The position numbers and the translations under genes are program-made. DNA of 64,000 nucleotides from Mnemiopsis leidyi (lineage: Eukaryota > Ctenophora > Tentaculata > Lobata > Bolinopsidae), in contig JH152734.1 in the NCBI GenBank assembly GCA_000226015.1, forward strand, positions 250,670-314,669. The letters are read 5' to 3'. A model generated the notes under the pieces. The model worked only from the letters and a program-made list of their open reading frames with translations, was not told the DNA's origin and made no database searches. Of this stretch, positions 12,314 through 23,739 are shown piece by piece (positions within the stretch are counted from its first letter, which is position 1; each line of letters opens with the position of its first letter).

Positions 12314-15156
12314 CCGCGTTGCTTTTATTCGATTTGCTATGACTATGACTATGAGTATAGGTGGGATAACTGTGACTATATTTCCTAAGTCTAACTATAT
12401 GTCTTAAGTCTAACTACATCAGTCATTGAATAACAGTTATTGAATCGGATGGACAACGCCTATATTATACTGCTATATCGTATTTTATCAGAAAAATACT
12501 AGGAAGTAGGTTCGACCTGCAGAGCAACAGCGGCGTTATGACTCTAAGTCTAGGTCTCTAGCTATAAGGATCAGCTGGGAAGTCTGATCCAGATCAATGA
12601 TCGCTTAAATCTTATTCTTATTGTATATGTCTTTGTAAAACTAAAAATCCTGTAACAAACTTTTAAAGAACTTTTTGTCTAATTCAAATTGTTGTGGTTC
12701 TGGTTATACAAATACAATTGATCCAACTCAAACTGGTTTAGAATATCGGTGTATAACTATATGCATTAGAACTCCTGACTACATTTCACGCTACCGGACT
12801 AAATCTCACACGCAGTAGTTTTACAACTTTTTGTAGAATTATTGGTGATATTAATCGTACCAGTTCCACTAATTTCCAGCATTTTGGTCATGTCAGATTA
12901 AGAATAAAATGTTTGCCTAACTTCTTGATACAAATACAATACTTATTATGATTATACTAAAACTAATACTAATGCCCTTACTAATGGAGAAGAGTTATTT
13001 TGGGGAACTATCATAAATTTATCTTTTCATGTGACAGGAGTTGAATTTGACCAATGAGAAGTTAGGTATGGCCTATCAATAATCTTGTAGGTTGATGATT
13101 TTGTGAGTTCTGGCGACCTGCATTATCCATTTACCTTTGGGTATTGAATTACACATGACTGACAGTGACAGTGACGGCAGCCACGTTTTGTTCTGAACTT
13201 AACACACGGCAATATACTATTTAGTTGTCTTTTGTTAATTTGTTTGAAGACATACATATTGCTCACATTCACAACTCACAAGCGTCACCTCATTACATTG
13301 TACAATAATAACGTCACACTCACATATGAAGTGGAAGCTTGGCACCTGTACTCATAGTGAATGACCGCGGAGAGTTGAAATGTTTTAATTCTATTGTCCT
13401 AGTTGCACGCAAACACTGGACGGTGTTTTTTAAATTTCCGTTCTTCTTTCATCTTTAAAATTTGGCTACCGGGCTTGTTTTATTTTGTTCAAGCATTGTC
13501 TTTTTTTCCTTTGTCCGTATTTTTGTTTGCTTGTTTATTATTTGTTTTTTAGAGCATTGTTTGCTTTTGAGATATCACTGAGACGTGTATTGTCACTTGA
13601 AACTGTGTGACTTTAAATCTGTCAGGCATTGTTGAGACGGAATAACAATATCCGGGCCGTTTATAAATATAAAAGTCAAAAAGGTGTTTAACTTTATTTC
13701 AATTTGTGGCACCATTTCTCGCCGTATAACTTTATAATTATACTTCTTTTCCGTTATACTTATGATTAATTTCTTTTCCGTTGCGGTTAATTTTCGATAC
13801 ATTTGCGCACGTTTTTATACAATGACAGCGGAATATTTTTGATGAGTCACGCTATCTCGCTACCCGTAATTCGCCTCCAGTGCGGCAGAATGATAACTTT
13901 TACAAAATATCGTTGTACAACCGTTTAAGTAATTAACTGTTAACGTTATCACCAAGGTTAAGAGCCAAAATCCAAATCAATAAAAGTTTTGCTTTACTGT
14001 TACAGACTTATCTAATATGGGATAACAATCCAGTTGCAAATTACAACGAGTACGTAAGAGTAAGTTTGAGAACATATTACTATTGAAGTTTAAGTCTAGC
14101 TCTACTTCATCATTAGATCTAAGCCATTACACTTGATTGGCTAAATGCCCACTGCTCACGAATATCATAAGCAGTTAACGTTCAAGACCAGTAGTAGACT
14201 TACACAGTACACTACCTATATGTAGTGTACACAGTACGTACACTAAATACTTCAAGTTCAACCTGTGACCAATATAATTACACACCTTGAAGTGTTATAC
14301 TCAAGCTGCTGTCCAGCTTGAGTAACTGCAGTCACTGTGCATCTTGTGTAAGACAGTTCTATTTAATGATAAATGTAAATTTGGCTGCTTGCCAGCCCAC
14401 AGCTAAGCGCTGCAAGCTTCCAGAGAACTCTAATTATGCCAGTTTCTTGAGATCGCTAGCTGCGACTATTTAACACATCACACCACTTTGACTTTCACTT
14501 AGCGCGTATATGTTGCTTCTATTTCTATTGTTAGCTGAACGCAATGAAAATGTGGAGTTACTTTAAGTCGTGCGGTAGGTCGAGGCGGATAACTTTCTGA
14601 ATTTTTAGTGAATAAGATTTGTCCGGCATGCTATGTTATCGTGAACTTGAGCTATCAAGTTTGCCTGACGTTGCGAGGCGCCTGGCGCAGCATGTGATTA
14701 TGGGCCGCAGCATGAGGCTATATTAAGTCGGATAGTAACCTTGGAATCATAGACTTAGAGAGCATCGGCCGTCTCCGACTTTGACGCCGGTTACGTTCTT
14801 TTAGACAAAGTAATTAAGGACGGTCGAGGACAAGAGTATTTCAGTTACTTTGATTCTGTTGTTTCCTATTAGTTACTTTGATTCCAAGCGTCAAGTTTAC
14901 TGGGCTGCATCAGCAAATAATTTACCACGTGACTTCACAGTTTAGTTTTTTTGAATTATCACCACGTCTACTTCTAGTTTAGAAATTTCTGAATACTGAT
15001 AATCTTACAATTACGAGGCCTTGTCTTAAATTTCTTTATGGAGTTGGCTCGCCAAAAAGAGTGAAGCAAACGCATCCTTCTTCAAGTTCATAATTGATCA
15101 GTCTATCAATTATGAAATTATTGTTTATCATTAGTCAGTTTATCATCGATACCATT

Positions 15157-15218
15157 GATTACTTGCAAAAAGACCAATTCAATGCAATTGGATTGAATTG
15201 GTCTTTTTACAAGTAATC
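15157..15218. repeat. Near-perfect hairpin, about 27-base arms
   Basis: GATTACTTGCAAAAAGACCA at the left is mirrored by TGGTCTTTTTACAAGTAATC at the right, with the arms continuing inward to a loop of under 10 bases. It lies about 370 bases upstream of the start of copy B. It could be the remnant of a small foldback element. Confidence 0.85.
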
Positions 15219-15584
15219 AAGTTTCTAGGTTTGAAATTAAGGGTGGCAGAGTGAGAGCACCCACTTCGGCGTTTATGGTTAAAAATTTGAGTAAATGTAG
15301 GACCCATGAGTGCTCATTTTTTCAGCAATAACTGCTTTTAATGCTCAATTGTGTAAATTTGCTATAAAATCATACCTTTTAATTCCTTGTTATCTTGAGA
15401 TAATTGGCATACTTCAAGCTAAAGATACTTTGTATTTAGAAGATTGACTACTTCTAAATAGTAAATAGTATTAGGAAACCCTATGTCGTGTTTGATCACT
15501 CGGATTATTTGTGGATGAATCAAGTAACTAATGACATAATAAGATTTAGAATAAACCTCTAATACGTAGAATAGCGGCGGTACT

Positions 15585-18264
15585 ATGGAACAAGTCAGTG
15601 AAGTTGGTGGAGGTTCTGGAGAGTTGAGTGGTGGAGGAGAACCGGCCGACCCTCCCAATTTATCATCAGGTATTTACTCTTATTTACTCTTACTATCAGG
15701 TACTTACTCTAATACTATCAGGTACTTAGTACTTACTCTAACAATAACATCAGGTCATGGTATGTGCATAATTCCGCTATGATGTATAGGTAGCTTAACA
15801 ACAAGCTAGAAAGAGACATACTATCTAACTGTGATCATATCCAGGAGATTATCTAGACCCAGAGGACGAACCAGATGAAGAGCTAGAAGAAGAACTTCAG
15901 GAAGAACTAGAGGAAGAACCAGACGCATACAGGATAATTTCGGTAGAGGACAGCCCCGAACTGTTTCCTTTCCTTGTTGAACAGTTCTTCCACCTTAAAG
16001 AGCAGTTCCCTAGCATGTGCTGCAGCACGGTTTATGTGGACGTACACAACTTCTGCCGTGGGTCTATTTCATAGTCATACTTTCATTGAGTCCTACAACT
16101 TTGTTTCCCAGTGTCATGTTTTGAAAGTTAAGTCGCGAAAATATTACATTTAAAAACTCTCCCTTTATTAAAACTTTCGCGATGTTCAGGAACGTTTGCG
16201 GAGCGGCTTCTGGTCATGGTGAGATGCAGAGATCTGAAGGTGGTGGCTGGAATCTCATTTTGTCTCATCGAATACTCCAGCTCCATCTATGTTGGCTACA
16301 TGATAACTGACCAAGAATTCAGAGGATATGGATTTATGAAGGTCCGGCTTATATTTATAACTTGTATTGTAGGAATTAGATAATTAGCCTGAAGTTGTCG
16401 ATAAAATTTCGTTCAATATTAGCACTTATTTGACAAATTTCACGAACATTCTCATGTTTTCTGTCAGCAGATTACCTTGGCCATTCCAAAACAAAGCTTA
16501 AAAGTTTGTTTATTTCAGAAGCTATTTCAAGAGATGAAGGACTACGCAAAAAAGGTGTTCCCAGAGGCGTATAACGACGGTTTTCATTCAATCGTTGCAG
16601 AAACGCTGGCTCAACCGATTCCGATGTACAAGGACTACTTCAGCAATTGGGAAAATGTGCTCGGAACCCACGCTGCCCTCAACAAGATCGGCTTTTATCA
16701 GGTGAGAAATAGAGCAAAAAATACTATATAAATCAATCCAATGTAATGTGCAATCAGTATATGAACGGTGGAAAGTTCTTTTACGTATTGTTTAAAATTT
16801 TAAGAACTTGAAGTTGCTGATCTAGGTTCAACATGTTACTGTTTTGCCATAATGGTGAGGTCCTGTATGCGACAAATAATGTTGATGTGATGACAGTGCA
16901 CCTCTTTCAGTGCGCAGTCAACTTTGTAATGTTTGGAGAAATAACCGAGGAGGGCCTTGTGTCCAAGGGATCGAGCGACTACGTGATGCTGGTACACAAG
17001 GATAGCACCGCCATTTCAAAGAGCGAACACCCAAACTTCCAACTTGAGATGAGCAGGTAACCGCAAATTCCTAAATTTTTGGTTGTGTTTTGAGCAGCTC
17101 AATTTGACTCGGATGGTAGACTAGTGAATTCTGTGAGTCAAAAACTGAGAACTTTTTCTGTCCAGCATTCGACTTTCTCCACATGACCTCTCTAAACGTC
17201 CTATGTTGTTCACACAACCTGCCACACAACTTAATCACCTGGCGACCTCAGTATTAGTTGCCTTGCAACACGGGAGAGTACCGTGGAGTGGCCCTGTAAT
17301 CAACTACCCGCTAACACAATCCCCACAGTTGGTACCTGGAATCTCCCAACTACCACTTTGTAAGAACAGTCAGTATGTTTGGCTGCCCTAACAACCTGGG
17401 CGAGGAGTTCCTCAACTCTCTTTCCTCCATACCCGAGGGGAAATGTTTCATCCGACAGCAGCTCCCTTTCTACAGGACTGACAAACTGTACCCAGGTGAA
17501 ATATTCCTCTTATTTGACCTCGAACATTACCTCAAACATTACCTCGAACTTGAGCTGCGATGACTAAATAAAACATACCACACTGTGGTAGTTTCCACTT
17601 CTTAATCTCCCGAAATTTTCAGACCACCTGAAATGACTAGCACAGTTTGGGGACATAGACACGAGTTACTTTCACGACAACATGGGACCCCCACCCATGG
17701 ATCTTGTCTCTGACTCGTCCAACACATCGACCTCTATCAGCGACCTCGAGAATCAGGTTTGTAGTGGTGGCGGTGTCTATTCCAGCTCAACGTTGGCGCT
17801 TACTGTAACAAGCGAGAGGGATATTATCTCGCAAAGTTCGACGTCATGTTCAGTGTAAATGGTCATATGCATAGTACACACAGTTTTTGAGTAAAAAACC
17901 CATCAACATTCAGTACACCCCGATGTATACTATCAATTTCCAAGATTGAGCCCAAGTTAACAGATATTTTGATCAGGCCGTTGACGTAGCTAAACGCTGG
18001 TCACAGCAAGCTCTGCGTGAATCAAGGAAGTCAGCGGAGACCTTACTTCAAAAGAAAGAAAGGAAGATGGCAAGAGCAAGACTGGGTCGGTCCCACTCCT
18101 CGGAGGACGACCCAGGAGACAAACAGTCCAAATGGGAACAGGAAAGGGATCGTCTGGACTCCGGATTTTCCAGCAACAGCAGCGGCAGCAGCGGTTCCAT
18201 CAACAGTCTGCCTGATATACTATCCGATATTTCCCTGGGTTCGCCCACTTCTTCAGGACTGTAA
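15585..18264 (+). CDS. GNAT-like protein, copy B, with in-frame UGA and conserved C-terminal extension
   Basis: Same eight-exon structure as copy A: 15585-15669, 15845-16057, 16190-16341, 16519-16701, 16911-17056, 17329-17495, 17623-17756, 17977-18264. It encodes 319 residues to a UGA at 17634-17636, then 135 more codons to a UAA at 18262. Exons 4, 5 and 6 have the same lengths as in copy A (183, 146, 167). The GNAT-like core is conserved (SIYVGYMITDQEFRGYGFM, FPEAYNDGF, FGEITEEGL, SKSEHPNFQL, PFYRTDKLYP). The acidic linker of exon 2 is longer (Glu/Leu-rich). The extension contains ESRKSAETLL, LGRSHS and a Ser/Gly-rich stretch, matching the copy A extension in order. Sequence divergence is substantial outside exon 1 and the UGA block, so the duplication is not recent overall. 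All introns are GT-AG. Molecular function is not proven. Confidence 0.74.
17634..17636 (+). promoter_or_regulatory. In-frame UGA in UGA-CUAG context (copy B)
   Basis: Identical context to copy A: AAA UGA CUA GCA. The codons that follow give the same 20 residues as copy A; the two base differences (17663 and 17666) fall at third codon positions and are silent. This is what a translated extension should look like. Confidence 0.62.
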
Positions 18265-19127
18265 ATTGGAATACCACATCACTATTAGGACAACCGATAC
18301 TGAGTTACGTCAAACTTTCGGTCAGGTTGTCCTTAGCCCACAATGTGTGGGAGTGATAAAATTTTAAAATGCAAAGTATGGGATCAATCCATCGAGATCC
18401 AAGCATAAGAAAGAATTGAGAATTTTTAAAAAACTTAGATTAACTCAAATTAATGACCGAACGCAATTAAAACTTTTTGAAATTGCATCGAACTTTTGGC
18501 AATTACATGTTTGTTTAAGCATTGTCTTCCATATTTCATTTTTCCAAAAGCTTGTATTTTTTTGATCTGAGCAAAAATGTATTCTTTGTACGATTTCTGT
18601 TCCTTAAGATAGTTGTTTTCAATTTCAATAGAAGATTAATCCTTTCAGGTTTTGTGGTAGCATAACATTTGGCTAGTTCTTCTCAAGCATGTTAAAATTT
18701 GATTTAGATAGTAAGCAACCCTGCGAGACCTCATATAAATTTGCATGCAATTAATTATTAGCAGAACTAATTTAGTGGTAACTGACAAGATGTCTCCATG
18801 GATCAATAACATGATCGACTCGTTATCGTAATGCATGAGAATGACGCTAGGGGAGGCGGTAAGCTTTATCATCTAATAGTTTAATGTGTTTACCGAGTGT
18901 TTGGTGTAAGTGAAAATTTTTTCTAAAATATGACATTCGACCATTCTTTTACCTTACAGTTAAATTTCAGAAACTTACTGTTCTGAGGCCTTCGATACAA
19001 CTGACAGTAAACTCTGTGCATATACAATATACAAACTGGGGTTAAAATCTAACTTCATAAATTAACTACTTCGCAAACTTAAATACAAGGCTAAAAATCA
19101 GGCCCGTTAACAGTGAAATAAGAAATA
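18265..19127. other. Tail-to-tail intergenic region
   Basis: Lies between the 3' ends of GNAT-like copy B (+) and MRPL38 (-). AT-rich, presumably 3' UTRs. No conserved coding frame seen. Confidence 0.5.
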
Positions 19128-20580
19128 TCACATAAAACCGGTTTTCATTTCCCACTCTTTTCTTAGAAATCGTTCTTCAGCGTAAAACTCGTGCATATCT
19201 TTTGGACGCTCAGCACAAAATTGTTTCTCATCAAGACCAAGATGTTTTGCCAAATTTGGTCCAACAGTTTCGTCCCAAAACGCCTGATAAAACGCCATTC
19301 CAACTGGTGCCAGTTGGTGTTCCCTTATCAAGTCATTAAGCTCTGTCAATCTCTCGATTTGAAGAATTTCACTGAGGACAGAATTCTGCTCGAGCAAAAC
19401 CAAGACATATCGGTAAACTCCGGTTCCTTTGAGAGGTACGGCTGGTACGTACGGCAACACAGTAGTGACGTCATCGGGATTGTTAGTGACGTCACTAGGA
19501 CTGATGTTGGAAGTCCACCAGTGAAGTTTACAGCTGCTGCAATCAGGGGAGTAGAGAATCAGGGTGTACTTCTTATCAGCATCTACTGGAAGCGAGCTCC
19601 ACTCCACCTAAGTAGAAACATTATCAAATAAAACCATACATTTGAGAAATGAGCCAAGATACACGGAAAGTTTTAGCGAGAAATATCTGAAATTTTACAG
19701 ACACGAATTAAATTTGAATAGTTCTTCTCGGCTCAAGTAGTTGCACAAATAAAACAGTTGGTTAATGAATGGAGAACGTAGTATTAATACTTTCAACATT
19801 ACTATAATACAAGTAATATGAGTGTTCGATTCTGATGAAGCTGTTGTAACAGAGAAAATGATCGATCTACAGTATTACGTTCTCTATTCATTAACCAACT
19901 GTTTCATTTGTGCAACTACTTGAGCCGAGAAGAAACATTCAAATTTAATCAGTTACCATGCGGCTTATAAAGAATGGACCAATCATTCAACTACTTTACA
20001 GACACGCTCACAAGATTTACTTTCACAGAAACAGCTGATATCTAACCTGTGGTGGCTGTGCAGTCTGAGAGGGTGAAAGGAGGTTCCCGAATTCTAAGTC
20101 AACATCACCATATCTAGCGTGAAGAGGAAATAGTCTGTACTGTTGACCGTTAAATAGGTGATCATTGAGTCGAGAATGGGACACGAGGGTTTGTAGACAC
20201 TTAGCGCCGTGTTTCACTACGTGTGCTGGTGCTCTGGGAATAATTCAGGGTTATGAAACTAAGTTAATGGCAAGTTTTAAGACATAACCAATCGACTCGT
20301 CATTGATTTTCAATACTCACTCGATGAGAAAGCGATTTAAAACTTACTTGGGAAAGTGACCGGCGGATTTCCAATCTATATGGACTTCTTTTAAATCGAG
20401 AAGAGGATGAGAAGAGTTACTTTTTACAAAACGTACATCTGAGGAGTTCCTGGAACTTTCGTAACGGTTCGTACACTTGAAGCATCGCGGGAGTATTCTT
20501 CTCATACACTGTGACATTGCTATGAAAGTTATTGGTAAGTTGAACAATTTGCATTTGAAGGTGACAAAGGTGTTAATCAT
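19128..20580 (-). CDS. MRPL38: Mitochondrial large-subunit ribosomal protein mL38 (PEBP-like)
   Basis: Three exons on the minus strand join in phase: 20580-20348, 20233-20047, 19607-19128, giving about 299 residues. The last exon carries the PEBP-like domain typical of mL38: LHWWTSNI, LPYVPAVPLKGTGVYRY and the family-typical PVGMAFYQAFWDETV. The human protein is about 380 residues, so this one is shorter at the N-terminus. The N-terminal region is basic and rich in hydroxylated residues, fitting a mitochondrial presequence. The start at 20580 is the first ATG of the open frame; a Met 21 codons further on is possible. It should act in the mitochondrial 54S/39S subunit. Intron 2 contains a foldback element. 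Confidence 0.85.
19694..20006. mobile_element. Foldback/MITE-like insertion in MRPL38 intron 2
   Basis: Two arms of about 77 bases face each other: the left arm 19709-19786 (with GGCTCAAGTAGTTGCACAAA and CAGTTGGTTAATGAAT) is the reverse complement of the right arm 19871-19949. The spacer is about 85 bases. A 12-base direct repeat, TTTACAGACACG, occurs at 19694-19705 and 19995-20006 and may be the target-site duplication, although the right copy is about 45 bases beyond the arm. No coding capacity, so a non-autonomous DNA element is the best guess. Confidence 0.7.
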
Positions 20581-20838
20581 TGCAAAGATATTGGAATTAT
20601 GAATATAATAAAAGTAATGTTTATGGCCTAAGAATGAAACTTAACCATTTGAAATGAAATTTAACCATTTAGAAAGCAGGAATCCACAGTGTGTCTTATT
20701 ATACAAACAGCATTAAATAAAGCTTCTGAACAATCATCAATATCAAAGTTAACAAACAAAGAAAACCGTTGCCTATATAATCAAAACAGCACAGCAAAGA
20801 CTTAAAATAACCAAAATTATACTCAGAACTAAAATATT

Positions 20839-22147
20839 TCATCTATCTGACATCGCTTCGTTATCATCCGTTTTAAATTTAGAGTCACCGACATAACTAG
20901 TATCTTGTGGATTTTTCACACGTTTGTCTTTCCTACTAGATCTCCCCCTGTCAATGTCTCTGTGTTTGTCTCTGTGTTTGTCTTTATGTTTAGTCTGATG
21001 GTTGTGTCTACTAGAGTACCTATCCTCCCGTGTAGAGTTCCCTTGTCTGTGACACGTGGTATGTTTCCTATCATGTTTCGAGGAAGGCGGACGGTTAGAG
21101 GACAGGAGGATGGGAGGTTTGAAAGGACGATCTCGACCTCCAAATCTGAGCTGTCCCGACTTTTTGTCACCTCCAAAACCTCCTCCTGAGAGAAAGTTCT
21201 TAAAGTAAATCTGACCGATAAGAACCAACATCAAATGTTCAAATCAACGTCGACAGAAATGACAGAGGACAAACCAACCGAGACAAAGGAAAAACTAACC
21301 AAGTCTTCTAGGGACCCAGCCCTTCATGTTATGAGAGTTCTCGTAATCAACAAACAAGATACTGTCATCCAGTTTTATGTTATTGGCTTGTTCACGGGCA
21401 TAGTCAGTGTCCTCTATCTTGGAAAACGTCACAAAACCGTACCTAGTTAAATGGGGGTTGGAATTTTGATAATTTTGAATATGGCAAACTGCGATACGTA
21501 AGGAAATATCAAATATCAGCGCGCAAGATATGATTAGTCGTGTGTGATCAGTGATTATGCGTGTAAGATTAACAGTTGGTGATGTAAAGAACAATTATGG
21601 CAAAATTAGCGCTTGATTAAAAGGATACATCCATCTTTATGGACTTGGCGGATTTCTGAAATGAAGAAAAGGAGTCATTAGTCAACTAAATTACTATAGC
21701 TTTGTCGATAACAGCTTTAGGAACATTGTGAAATTTATACACAGCTGAAAAGTAAAATAAATCAATAGCCAGCCTATAATATTTAAATTATATTTACCTT
21801 CGAGATTCCAACGTTACAGGATCCGTCACAACACGACACTGAGAAATCCTCCCGAACTTTCTAAAACACTTTTTCAACGATTCCGTGTCGGTTCCTGGGT
21901 TTAGACGTCCTACAAAGAGTGTTCTGGAAGATTTGACCGAGTTTCTGGGCACATAGTTAGCAGTCAGAGCCCGAGCTATGGCTCGATCGTGGGGGTTTGT
22001 GTCAGTTCCATCTATACTGCCTGCTTTGAGAGGGTCGTAGACTTTTAGGATGCGCTCGAATGCCATCCTAGAAGAATGCATAGAGTGGTCAACTGCATTT
22101 GTTTGTCTATACATCATCATAGAAAAATGTCGATAGTCTTGTAACAT
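20839..22147 (-). CDS. SNRNP35: U11/U12 snRNP 35 kDa protein
   Basis: Three exons in phase: 22147-21798, 21442-21300, 21185-20839, about 279 residues. The diagnostic block KVYDPLKAGSIDGTDTNPHD is nearly identical to the human U11/U12-35K N-terminus. One RRM follows, with RNP2 TLFVGRL and RNP1 YGFVTF. Then come GWVPRRLGGGFGG and SGQLRFGGRDRPFKPP, both family signatures, and a basic Arg/Asp/His-rich tail. It is a component of the U11/U12 di-snRNP of the minor spliceosome and implies that this organism keeps U12-type introns. The N-terminus is uncertain: Met codons at 22147 and further in are possible, and the human protein starts close to the conserved block. Confidence 0.93.
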
Positions 22148-23739
22148 GTAAACTACTGTAACATGTAAACTACTGTATTATTAACAACTACTGTATTATT
22201 AAGAGGTAAAATGTATGCATACTGTAAGTTACAGATTTCAGAAACTCAACGTAAACGTACGTGCGACAAATGCGACGTAAGGAAAAAGTTTCCTTATATC
22301 CTTTCGCGCGTTCCATAAAAGACAGAATAAACACACTCGCTCCAAGCGCGCATGAACAATTGAATTGGAATTATAAAACTGTACAAATTACTTTTAACAG
22401 TTATATTGCCTCAAAATATTTGTCAAAGAATTCAAAAGGTTACACGATAAAATTAAAACTCTCTAAAGCTATACTTTTCCTTTAAAACTGGAAACAGCAG
22501 CACATTGAGAAAATTAAACAGGCCCATAATTTATCAAGACCATTCGTAGGTTAAAAACACGATAGGTTAAAAACACTCTATCTGAAATTCCCGAATTGAC
22601 GGCTCAGCCGCTGAAAAACAAGATCATGAAAACCATAATTAAAACATTCCATATTCCAATAAATATTCGGTATTGTCTGACGTTTTGAAGGCTTTCTCTT
22701 ATCTTATCCCCCGTCGTCAATGTCTGAGAAGAAATCATTTTCAAAATATTGTAGTGAAATATCAACTTACTATCCGAATTCAAGGAAACTACGTAGAAAG
22801 ATAAAACCGGAAAGTCTTTTGAAATGCACCAACCTCCTCCCCGAAAGTTTCATCCTTGTTTTTGGATAGTTTGAAGTTTAGAACAGCTCCAGCATTTATT
22901 ATCAGAGTTCCAGCTACAATCAACGTTGACATGACCCTGAATGAAGTGAGTAGTTAGTGCCATTTTTTTGATGTTTGAAGTTATTGAAGTTATTGAATAC
23001 AGAAAAATATAATAACTTTCAAAAGGTGTATGTTGGTTCAGGAGGGCCATTACTTATTGGGGCTCTGCTCCAAATTAGCCTGTTCGAAATCTCATATGTA
23101 GAGTCTTAGAGGGGCTATGGGCTAAGGAAAGTGGCTGGCTACTTCAAAAGTCCATTATAGCCTTTGATTAGGAGGTTCAAACGATTTATATTTAGTATTT
23201 TTTCTTCTAAAAATAAAAAAAAATACTTTCCTGATCCACCCTACACGATGATATAGAATTTTCAAAATGATGGCACCTCTAGCATTAATTCAGCAACTTG
23301 CTGCACTTATATCTTAAACTGAAGCAATAATAAAACGCACCGAATTCAATGCAATTGTAAAAATGTATTTTAAATCTGTATTTTTGGTGACCTCAAAATT
23401 TGTGCCACGGGAAAAACATATAATAATTTTGGTTAGCAATAATTTAAATTCATGCAATGGATGGGAGTAAACGAAATAAATCCATGAAATTAGTCAGTGT
23501 AAAAATAGGTACTGCGTATGAAACTGAAAAAGTGCACAGCACTTTACCAAGAATTTGCGGTTTTTAATTCCTATTTAATTAGGCCTTCTCGGTATAAGTT
23601 AAGTCTGCTACCAAAATAAACCGAAGATGTATTCAAAACTGTAAAAGTAAACGCCAATCTTGCCCAGCATACGAAACACCATAAAATCTAAACAGTACAA
23701 AAATCACCCCTAAATAAATCGGCTTTAAAAATCAGCGGA
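22148..23739. other. Intergenic, nothing recognised
   Basis: Separates SNRNP35 from MBTPS1, both on the minus strand. It should hold the SNRNP35 promoter (near 22150-22300) and the MBTPS1 3' UTR. The open frame at 22850-23050 (-) shows no family features. Confidence 0.45.

Larger units (their letters stand above)
10541..15584. other. Intergenic between the two GNAT-like copies
   Basis: No coding exon recognised in about 5 kb. The 3' UTR of copy A contains a short tandem repeat (10683-10755, unit like AGTACTAAGAAACAGA). Two tandem repeats and a hairpin further on are listed separately. The promoter of copy B should lie at its right end. Confidence 0.45.

Noticed and set aside
7651-18264. Ornithine decarboxylase antizyme-like frameshift gene
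   Set aside because: The post-stop reading continues in the same frame, not +1, and the protein does not resemble antizyme.
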